Below, in pieces: positions 1 to 7,338 of a DNA stretch of 64,000 nt. The DNA is from [Flexibacter] sp. ATCC 35103 (lineage in GTDB: Bacteria; Bacteroidota; Bacteroidia; Flavobacteriales; Flavobacteriaceae): NCBI RefSeq assembly GCF_001975985.1, contig NZ_MTQF01000004.1, positions 621,621 through 685,620 of the forward strand, written 5' to 3'. Every line of letters starts with the position of its first letter. The stretch's first letter is position 1. The position numbers and the translations under genes were made by a program. The notes under the pieces were generated by a model. It ran no database searches. It saw nothing but the letters and a program-made list of their open reading frames with translations, and had not been told where the DNA came from.

Positions 1-3000
1 TTAGAGCGTCAGGCAGATTTTGTAACTAAATATCTGAATGATAAAAAAGCCTTTTTACCAAGAAAAAGCTGTGCTATCGAAGATGTAAAAATTGATAGTA
101 CTGCAACCTTAATTACTATTGACAGCGAATGGTTTCTGGAAGATTGGGACAATCATCCTACAATAAACGACAATTGCGACATAAAAACCAGAGAAGATTT
201 TTTTGACGAACTTGAGAATCTTTTAAATAAAAATCAGGAAAAAACAGTTGTCATTGCTATTCATCATCCTTTGATGAGCAACGGAACACACGGCGGACAA
301 TTTTCGTTAGAGAAACAATTATTTCCGTTAGAGCAAAAAATACCGCTGCCAATAATTGGTTCTTTTATCAATTTACTTCGAAAAACATCTGGTGTTAGTC
401 CGCAGGATATACAAAATAAGCAATACACGATTTATGCCAAGCGAATTAAAACCCTTTTACAAAAACAAAAAAATGTAATAGTGGTTTCCGGACACGACCA
501 TAATTTGCAGTATGTAAATAAAGAAAACATCAAACAAATTATTAGTGGTGCAGGATCAAAATCTGAAGCTGCAAGAGCAATAAACCCAACTGAATTCTCC
601 TATGGCGGAAATGGATATGCAACCCTGACTTTATTTAAAAGCGGTGATGCAAAAGTTTCTTTCTTTGGAAATGAAAACAACAAAGAAAAACTTCTTTTTG
701 AGCACGAAATCATAAAAGCTAAAGAAATTAACTGGGCTGCGACTGTAGAAAATAAATTTCCTGCAACGGTTACAACATCCATTTATTCTACAAAAATGAC
801 AGATAAGAGTTTGTTTCATAAATTTTTATTTGGCCAACATTACAGAAAGTATTACAGCTTACCTATAAATGCAAAAACAGCAACTTTAGATACTTTAATG
901 GGCGGTTTAAAACCTATTCGTGAAGGCGGAGGCCACCAATCTGTATCGTTAAGGGTTTCTGATCCTAAAGGCAGAGAATATGTAATGCGTGCCCTGAAAA
1001 AAAGTGCGACTGTCTTTTTACAATCTGTAGCTTTTAAAGATCAATATGTTGTGAATGATTTTGAAGACACATATGCTGAGAACTTTTTATTTGATTTCTA
1101 CACCACTTCTCATCCTTATACTCCATTTGCAGTTGGGAGCATGGCAGACAAAATTGGTTTGGCACATACCAATCCTATCTTATATTATATACCAAAACAA
1201 AATGGTTTAAAAGAGTTTAATTCAAATTTTGGAGATCAACTCTACATGGTTGAAGAAAGACCTGCGGACAATCATCTTGATGGTAAAAATTTTGGAAATC
1301 CAACTGATATTATTAGTACTGAGGATATGATGAAAAATCTTCATAAGGATGAAAAATACAGCGTTGACGAAAAAGAATATATAAAAGCACGTTTATTTGA
1401 TATGCTTATTGGTGATTGGGACAGGCATAGCGATCAGTGGCGTTGGGCAGAACATAAAAAAGATGGTAAAGTTACTTACATCCCAATTCCTCGTGACCGC
1501 GATCAGGCTTTTGTGAAATATGACGGGACTTTACTTTCTATTTTAATGAATATTCCGGCATTGCGACATATGCGAACTTTCAAAAATAAGATCGACAATG
1601 TAAAATGGCTTAACAGAGAACCTTACCCAATGGATTTGGCATTTTTAAGAACAACTGATGAAAAAGACTGGCTGGCTCAGGCAAAATATATTCAGGAAAA
1701 TTTAACTGACAACGATATTGATAATGCTTTCAAAATCTTACCCAAAGAAGTACAAGATGCAACTATTGAAGATATTAAGCATAAATTAAAAAACAGAAAA
1801 AAAGATCTTCAAAAATATGCTTCAGAATATTTTGATATCTTAAGCCATACGGTAATGATTGCCGGAACAGATAAAAAAGACAAATTCATTATCAACCACA
1901 ATGCTAAAAAAAGCATCGAAATTCAGGTTTTAAGAGTTAAAAAAGAAGGTGATGAATTAGTTTATACCAAAACTGTAACAGATGCTAAAACTAAAAATCT
2001 TTGGATCTATGGTTTAGATGATAATGATATTTTTGAGGTAACTGGTGATCATAAATCGAAAATAAAAATTCGTTTGATTGGCGGTCAGAACAATGATACC
2101 TACAATATCCAAAACGGAAAAAGAGTTATTGTTTATGATTTCAAATCAAAAGAAAACACATATAATCTGGATTCAAAAACTCAAACACAATTAACAGATG
2201 ATTATGATGTTAATTTATACAACTACGAAAGACCTAAATACAATGTTGTTTCAGGGCTTCCAAACATTGGTTTTAATCCCGATGATGGTGTAAAAGTGGG
2301 TATTAATTTAAATTATACTGTTAACAATTTCAAACAGAATCCATACACACAAAGACACGTTTTAAATGCGTTTTATTATTTTGCGACCGGTGGTTTAGAA
2401 TTTAATTATGTTGCACATTTTCCCGGGTTGTTAGGAAAATGGGTTATTGATGTTGAATCGCAATATACAACACCAAATTTTGCGGTCAATTATTTTGGAT
2501 ATGGAAATGAAACCCCAAACAATACTGAAGAATTTGGAATGGATTACAACAGGGTTCGTATTCAAAAATTTAATCTTTCAGGAGCTATTAGACATGTTGG
2601 CAGATACGGCAGTGAGTTTAGTATTCAGCCGATGTTGCAGCAAATGAGAGTCGAAGAAACTGAAAACAGATTTATTGATACACCAAATATTATAAATCCA
2701 GATGTTTTTAGCAGTCAGGTTTATGGCGGGGCAAAAATTAAATACCTTTTTAAAAATGCTGATTTTGCTGCAAAACCAACTTTAGGAGTGGCTTTTATGG
2801 TTTCAGCAACATGGCTTTCTAATCTAAATGATACGAAACAAAATTTCCCTGCTATTGAAAGTCTTTTAGGATTTACTCATAAAATTGATCACAACGGAAA
2901 ATTGGTTTTAGCTACACTTTTAAAAGGAAAAGCAATACTAAATAACAATTATGAATTTTATCAGGGAGCTACTTTAGGTGGAGATACGGATTTGAGAGGA

Positions 3001-3288
3001 TACCGAAATGAACGATTTTTAGGAAACTCCTATTTCTCTCAAAGTACAGATTTAAGATTAAGCATTGGTAAAATACGAAAAACAATTGCTCCTCTAACAT
3101 ACGGAATCCTGGGTGGTTTTGATTATGGAAGGATTTGGCTTGACGGAGAAAATTCACGAAAATGGCACCAGGATTACGGTGGCGGACTTTGGCTGAATGC
3201 AATCAATGTTTTGACAGCGAGAATCTCTTATTTTAAATCTCCCGATGAAGAAGGAAGAGTTATTTTTGGAGCGGCATATAGCTTCTAG
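1..3288 (+). CDS. Metallophosphoesterase / kinase-like / Omp85-type barrel fusion protein (5' end missing)
   Basis: The reading frame is open from the first base, so the gene starts before the window; the ATG at 271 is internal. At least 1095 residues are present. Codons 1-200 are the C-terminal half of a calcineurin-like phosphoesterase, with IHHP at about 88 and the metal-binding VSGHDH at 162-167. Codons about 300-505 look like an atypical kinase fold: Gly-rich EGGGHQS (308-314), a candidate ATP lysine in YVMRALKKS, LYMVEERP as a possible hinge, GDWDRHSDQW (471-480) and PRDRDQAF (497-504). The rest is a beta-rich Omp85/surface-antigen-like barrel ending in GAAYSF, with a terminal aromatic residue as expected for outer-membrane insertion. 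The phosphoesterase and barrel calls are sound; the kinase call is inference from motif order. Confidence 0.8.
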   Translation, partial: LERQADFVTKYLNDKKAFLPRKSCAIEDVKIDSTATLITIDSEWFLEDWDNHPTINDNCDIKTREDFFDELENLLNKNQEKTVVIAIHHPLMSNGTHGGQFSLEKQLFPLEQKIPLPIIGSFINLLRKTSGVSPQDIQNKQYTIYAKRIKTLLQKQKNVIVVSGHDHNLQYVNKENIKQIISGAGSKSEAARAINPTEFSYGGNGYATLTLFKSGDAKVSFFGNENNKEKLLFEHEIIKAKEINWAATVENKFPATVTTSIYSTKMTDKSLFHKFLFGQHYRKYYSLPINAKTATLDTLMGGLKPIREGGGHQSVSLRVSDPKGREYVMRALKKSATVFLQSVAFKDQYVVNDFEDTYAENFLFDFYTTSHPYTPFAVGSMADKIGLAHTNPILYYIPKQNGLKEFNSNFGDQLYMVEERPADNHLDGKNFGNPTDIISTEDMMKNLHKDEKYSVDEKEYIKARLFDMLIGDWDRHSDQWRWAEHKKDGKVTYIPIPRDRDQAFVKYDGTLLSILMNIPALRHMRTFKNKIDNVKWLNREPYPMDLAFLRTTDEKDWLAQAKYIQENLTDNDIDNAFKILPKEVQDATIEDIKHKLKNRKKDLQKYASEYFDILSHTVMIAGTDKKDKFIINHNAKKSIEIQVLRVKKEGDELVYTKTVTDAKTKNLWIYGLDDNDIFEVTGDHKSKIKIRLIGGQNNDTYNIQNGKRVIVYDFKSKENTYNLDSKTQTQLTDDYDVNLYNYERPKYNVVSGLPNIGFNPDDGVKVGINLNYTVNNFKQNPYTQRHVLNAFYYFATGGLEFNYVAHFPGLLGKWVIDVESQYTTPNFAVNYFGYGNETPNNTEEFGMDYNRVRIQKFNLSGAIRHVGRYGSEFSIQPMLQQMRVEETENRFIDTPNIINPDVFSSQVYGGAKIKYLFKNADFAAKPTLGVAFMVSATWLSNLNDTKQNFPAIESLLGFTHKIDHNGKLVLATLLKGKAILNNNYEFYQGATLGGDTDLRGYRNERFLGNSYFSQSTDLRLSIGKIRKTIAPLTYGILGGFDYGRIWLDGENSRKWHQDYGGGLWLNAINVLTARISYFKSPDEEGRVIFGAAYSF

Positions 3289-3289
3289 T

Positions 3290-3475
3290 AAGACACTAAG
3301 GTTCTGAGTTGCTAAGAGGCTAAGATTTTTTAGCTTTGAGTAAAAAAAACAGCCACGAATTCACGAATTTTCATTACAAATAATTCGTGAATTCGTGGCT
3401 GACTTTTTTCTTAGCATCTGGTAAACTTTAACCTCTTAGCAACTCAGAAACTTAGCAACTTAGCTTAGACACTTA
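3290..3475. repeat. Nested intergenic inverted repeats, probable bidirectional terminator
   Basis: This stretch separates two convergent genes. The inner palindrome (3351-3369 with 3382-3400) pairs AGCCACGAATTCACGAATT with its exact complement and has T-runs on both sides, so it should terminate transcription both ways. Outside it, CTAAGG...GAGTTGCTAAGAGG (about 3296-3320) is mirrored by CCTCTTAGCAACTC (about 3432-3445) followed by more CTTAGCAACT units. Similar CACGAATTCACGAATT palindromes recur near 46.06 kb. Confidence 0.75.
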
Positions 3476-4336
3476 GCGGCTTAAAGCAAATTCATAAACA
3501 TTCCCTCCTACTTTATTTGTTTTTTCATCAGCAATTAATAATGTATTATTGTCTTTGAAAACTACAGCTTCTTTTTGTGAAAAGTGATTTAGTTTTATTT
3601 CGGTTTGAGATCCTTTATGAAATAGATCTCCTTTGAAATCTTTAAACAAAACAATTTTGTCATGACTTAACAAAACTACTTTTTTGCCGTCTGGACTAAT
3701 TGTGGCACTCGTTAGAACACAATGATTGTAATTGTTACAGGTTTTAAATTCACCTATTTTAGTTGCTTTTTGAGTTCCCGGAGCATTTAAGATTTTATAG
3801 ATAAAAGCTGTCCCGTCGAAGTTTTTACTTCGGTTTTTTGTAAAAAGATAAAAATAATTTCCGTGTTCAAAAAAACCTTCAACATCATAAAATAATTCTT
3901 TTTTCTTTGGTGGAAATTCAGTTTGTTCCGGATACGAAAATGAAATTTTATATTCGGCTACAGCCGAATCTTTATTTAATTGGTTTTTATTTACTTTATA
4001 GATACACAAATTTTTACGTTCGTTATCATTATTTCCAAAATCGCCAATGTAGATATTACCATTTTTATCTTTTGTAATATCTTCCCAATCTACATTCGTA
4101 GCATTTGTAATTGCAATTGTTTTATTAATTTTTCCTTTTGAATTTATGGCGTAGATTTCATTTTTATTTCCACTGTCTTCTAATGTGTAAATTAAATTTG
4201 ATTCTGGAAAATAGGTAATTCCCGAAACCTCTTTTAATTTTTTAGGAAGTGAATACAATGTCTTTAAATCACTATCTGATTGTTGTTGACAAGCCAGTAA
4301 AACAATGGAAACTCCAAGTAAAAAAAACTTTTTCAT
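3473..4336 (-). CDS. Beta-propeller lipoprotein, SdiA-regulated-like
   Basis: A 287-residue secreted lipoprotein. The N-terminus is a short Lys-rich, hydrophobic signal with lipobox LLAC, so Cys16 should be lipidated. The rest is made of repeated short beta-strand blades such as YFPESNLIYTLEDSGNKNEIYAI, NGNIYIGDFGNND and YDVEGFFEHGNYFYLFTKNR, which resemble the SdiA-regulated/esterase-like beta-propeller families of Bacteroidota. No catalytic residues can be assigned. It is convergent with the upstream barrel protein and separated from the next minus-strand gene by an intergenic inverted repeat, so it is probably transcribed alone. The exact function is unknown. Confidence 0.6.
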   Translation of the reverse strand: MKKFFLLGVSIVLLACQQQSDSDLKTLYSLPKKLKEVSGITYFPESNLIYTLEDSGNKNEIYAINSKGKINKTIAITNATNVDWEDITKDKNGNIYIGDFGNNDNERKNLCIYKVNKNQLNKDSAVAEYKISFSYPEQTEFPPKKKELFYDVEGFFEHGNYFYLFTKNRSKNFDGTAFIYKILNAPGTQKATKIGEFKTCNNYNHCVLTSATISPDGKKVVLLSHDKIVLFKDFKGDLFHKGSQTEIKLNHFSQKEAVVFKDNNTLLIADEKTNKVGGNVYEFALSR

Positions 4337-4356
4337 ATTATATTTTTAATTTAATT

Positions 4357-4423
4357 AGCCACAGATTAAGTAATTATAGAAATAAGAGAACTCTTAATCT
4401 GTGCAATCTAAGGCATAAAAAAC
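4357..4423. repeat. Intergenic inverted repeat (CACAGATTAAG type)
   Basis: CACAGATTAAG (4360-4370) is mirrored by CTTAATCTGTG (4392-4402). It lies between the beta-propeller lipoprotein and the next minus-strand gene, where it can act as a terminator. A single GCCACAGATTAA copy recurs near 25.19 kb. Confidence 0.6.
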
Positions 4424-5476
4424 CTAGATTAAATTCGTGTTTTTAAAATTACGTGTGATAAATTCAAATGCTGCAAACATGATATGTCCCATTGATCTGG
4501 CATTTTTAAATTTCATATCATTTGTATAACGATACAATTCCATTTTTAATTGATTCAGATGTTCTTCTGTCGAAATCGTATCGTGACACATTATATTCAG
4601 TAGTTTTTTAATTCTATTTTCAGCAGAATGAATACGTTTGGCCAGGATTGCCCTTTCTTCATCTTTATACTGTATTATAGATCTGTCTTCTAGTTTTTCT
4701 TTGATCAATTGAATCATTGGATAATTTTCTTTGAAAAACTGCGGACGATAGACTTTAAAATTCCCTTCGTAACACTGCTGGTCAAAATCTATCGGACGAA
4801 TTTTATACACTACCTGATCAAAATCGTGAATAGGGACTATTACATAATTATACGCCCGCATATCGCCTAAAAGCCTGATCATACATCGCTCATTAAACTT
4901 TACAAATTCTTTTGCAATCTGTGATTTTTCCATTTCTGTACAACTATCCAATAAAGTGTCCATAAAAACATCACCCGGAATACCTATAATATGTTCTTCG
5001 ATCAAAGTATCCTTATATACCAGAAAGTTAATTTTATCCGGTGAGAGGATATCTTCTAATTCCAGTCCGTAAATTCTGGAGGCATCTGCTTTTTTTATAT
5101 AAAAATGAACATAATTATCATTGAGAATATTTCGGACTTTTATTCGGAAAGGTTTTGAGTTTCCAAAAGTGCAATAGTCGATTGCATCAATGTTTAAAAA
5201 CTGAATAATCTCGTTGTTTCCATCAGAATGTAAAAGCGAATAAATTTTTTTCAGGTTTAAGTCAATTTCATTTCTTTCAAATTCATTATAATAAACCCGA
5301 ATCCATAAAGTATCTGTTTCATTTTTATCATATACATTTACAGATCCTGAAAATCGCAACAAATCATCATAGAACACAGACACTTTCGAAATACGTTCGT
5401 ATCGTTCTAAATAATTTAAAAGAGATTGCGTTAAAGGATAAGATGGCTTTTTTAAAACCATTAAAGGTTCGTTCAT
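4424..5476 (-). CDS. Conserved protein of unknown function with kinase-like motifs
   Basis: I do not recognise this 350-residue protein. It has no signal peptide or membrane segment, so it should be cytoplasmic. FRIKVRN and HFYIKKADASRIYG could be the N-lobe with a nucleotide-binding lysine; LIEEHIIGIPGD could be a hinge. LLGDMRAYNYV (Asp205, Asn210) followed 20 residues later by RPIDFDQ (Asp230-Asp232) resembles the catalytic loop and metal-binding Asp of atypical kinases (HipA, FAM20, aminoglycoside-kinase-like). The C-terminal 90 residues are charged and helical. It is divergent from the ABC transporter that follows. The kinase reading is inference. Confidence 0.55.
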   Translation of the reverse strand: MNEPLMVLKKPSYPLTQSLLNYLERYERISKVSVFYDDLLRFSGSVNVYDKNETDTLWIRVYYNEFERNEIDLNLKKIYSLLHSDGNNEIIQFLNIDAIDYCTFGNSKPFRIKVRNILNDNYVHFYIKKADASRIYGLELEDILSPDKINFLVYKDTLIEEHIIGIPGDVFMDTLLDSCTEMEKSQIAKEFVKFNERCMIRLLGDMRAYNYVIVPIHDFDQVVYKIRPIDFDQQCYEGNFKVYRPQFFKENYPMIQLIKEKLEDRSIIQYKDEERAILAKRIHSAENRIKKLLNIMCHDTISTEEHLNQLKMELYRYTNDMKFKNARSMGHIMFAAFEFITRNFKNTNLI

Positions 5477-5571
5477 TTTGAATATCTTTATTACAAATTT
5501 ACATTAAATAAAATTTAGCGTAACAATATACAAGTTGAATCGTCATACTTAAAACTAAAACCGAAATAAAT

Positions 5572-6483
5572 TTGGAAACCATACTTACCATTGAAAATCT
5601 GCATAAAAGATACGGGCGAATCCAGGCCTTAAAAAATGTTTCTTTTGAAATACAAAAAGGCCGCGTTTATGGCATTTTAGGTCCTAACGGAAGCGGAAAA
5701 TCAACCACTCTGGGAATTGTCCTGAATGTTGTAAACCGCACATCAGGAAATTACAGCTGGTTTGGAGGAAAGATTCAGACTCACGAAGCTTTAAAAAAAG
5801 TAGGCGCTATTATAGAACGTCCTAATTTTTACCCGTATATGACTGCGGAAGAAAACTTGAAATTAGTTTGCAAAATAAAAAGTATCGATTATTCTAAAAT
5901 CACCGAAAAATTAGATTTAGTAGGCTTAACCGAAAGAAAGGACAGTAAATTTAGTGCTTTTTCGTTGGGAATGAAACAACGTTTAGCGATTGCTTCGGCA
6001 CTTTTAAACGATCCTGAAATTTTAATTCTAGATGAACCAACAAATGGTCTTGACCCACAAGGAATTCATCAGATTAGAGATATTATTAAAAAAATAGCAT
6101 CACAGGGAACTACAATTTTACTTGCTTCTCACTTATTAGATGAAGTCGAAAAAGTATGTTCACATGTGATTGTTTTAAGAAAAGGCGAAATTCTATATTC
6201 AGGTTCTGTAGACGCAATGTCTGCAAATGAAGGCTTTTTTGAAGTTATGGCAGATGATACTGTTAAACTGAAAACCATTTTAGCAGAACATTCAGCAGTT
6301 GACAGAATTACGGAAGAAGAAGGAAAAATTTTGGTATACTTAAAGTCCGATATTTCAGCTTCAGATCTAAATCAGTTTTTATTTTCTAAAAACATTTCAT
6401 TGAGTCATTTAGTGAAACGCAAAAACAGTTTAGAAGCTCAATTTTTAGAATTAACCAAAAACGCCACTACCAAAACCAACTAA
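5572..6483 (+). CDS. ABC transporter ATP-binding protein
   Basis: A 303-residue ATPase of the ABC-2 exporter type. The start is a TTG giving METILTIENLHKRYG, a normal beginning for this family. Walker A is GPNGSGKST (37-45), the Q-loop region follows, the signature is FSLGMKQR and Walker B is ILILDEPTNG, then the switch histidine in LLASHLLDEVEKVC. The C-terminal 80 residues form the usual accessory domain of the CcmA/NatA-like group. The permease gene follows 3 bp later, so the two are one operon and should form a full exporter. The substrate cannot be read from the sequence. Confidence 0.93.
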   Translation: METILTIENLHKRYGRIQALKNVSFEIQKGRVYGILGPNGSGKSTTLGIVLNVVNRTSGNYSWFGGKIQTHEALKKVGAIIERPNFYPYMTAEENLKLVCKIKSIDYSKITEKLDLVGLTERKDSKFSAFSLGMKQRLAIASALLNDPEILILDEPTNGLDPQGIHQIRDIIKKIASQGTTILLASHLLDEVEKVCSHVIVLRKGEILYSGSVDAMSANEGFFEVMADDTVKLKTILAEHSAVDRITEEEGKILVYLKSDISASDLNQFLFSKNISLSHLVKRKNSLEAQFLELTKNATTKTN

Positions 6484-6486
6484 ACC

Positions 6487-7323
6487 ATGAACAGACTTAT
6501 CGCTATAGAATTACAAAAAATCTGGAAAAACAAAGCCAGTCGTGTACTTACCTTAACTTACTTTATTTTACTTTCATTTATTGCATTGCTGGCATCCATT
6601 AAGTTTAATATTGGTCCAATTCGTATTGATCCTTCAGAAATGGGATTTTTCAATTTTCCTTATATATGGCATCTTACCACTTATATCGCTGCTTTGCTAA
6701 AGTTTTTTCTGGCTATTGTAATTGTTTCAATGATGGCAAATGAATACAGTTACGGCACTTTAAAACAAAACTTAATTGATGGTTTAAGTAAAAAAGAATT
6801 CATTTTATCAAAGTTTTTAACTGTTGTACTATTTTCATTAATCTCTACAATTTTTGTTTTTATAATGAGCTTAATTTTAGGACTTTGTTTTTCATCTTAT
6901 ACTGAATTTGGTATCATTTTTTCAGATCTAAACTATCTTTTGGCTTTTTTTATAAAATTAACGGGGTTCTTTTCTTTCTGTTTATTTTTAGGAATTTTGA
7001 TTAAACGTTCTGCTTTTGCATTAGGTTTTTTATTGGTTTGGAATTTTATTGAATGGATTTTGAAACTTGTTTTGATTTTTATAGTTTTCCCAAACAGCAA
7101 TAAGGCAGATTATATTACACGATTTTTTCCTTTAGAATCAATGTCTAATTTAATAATTGAACCTATTACAAGGTTATCAGTAATTAGAAGTATAGGATCG
7201 CAGATGGGCGTTGCGAATACAAAAGATTACAGTGTTCATTATTTCTCAATTCTGATTGTTTTAGTATGGACATTTTTATTTATTTACTTTTCTTACAAAC
7301 TACTAAAAAATAGAGATTTGTAG
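6487..7323 (+). CDS. ABC-2 type transporter permease
   Basis: A 278-residue integral membrane protein with about six hydrophobic segments (residues about 18-38, 58-80, 105-130, 145-165, 170-200 and 250-270). The layout is that of ABC-2 permeases such as NatB/NosY: a cytoplasmic N-terminus with MNRLIAIELQKIWKNK, and ANEYSYGTLKQNLIDGLSKKEF after the second membrane segment, which is the family's conserved coupling region. It starts 3 bp after the ATPase gene and ends 15 bp before a T9SS cargo gene, so transcription may continue into that gene. Confidence 0.88.
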   Translation: MNRLIAIELQKIWKNKASRVLTLTYFILLSFIALLASIKFNIGPIRIDPSEMGFFNFPYIWHLTTYIAALLKFFLAIVIVSMMANEYSYGTLKQNLIDGLSKKEFILSKFLTVVLFSLISTIFVFIMSLILGLCFSSYTEFGIIFSDLNYLLAFFIKLTGFFSFCLFLGILIKRSAFALGFLLVWNFIEWILKLVLIFIVFPNSNKADYITRFFPLESMSNLIIEPITRLSVIRSIGSQMGVANTKDYSVHYFSILIVLVWTFLFIYFSYKLLKNRDL

Positions 7324-7338
7324 TATATTTGTCAGACT

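Noticed and set aside
271..273. ATG at 271 as the start of the first gene
   Set aside because: The frame is open to base 1 with convincing coding sequence, so the start lies outside the window.
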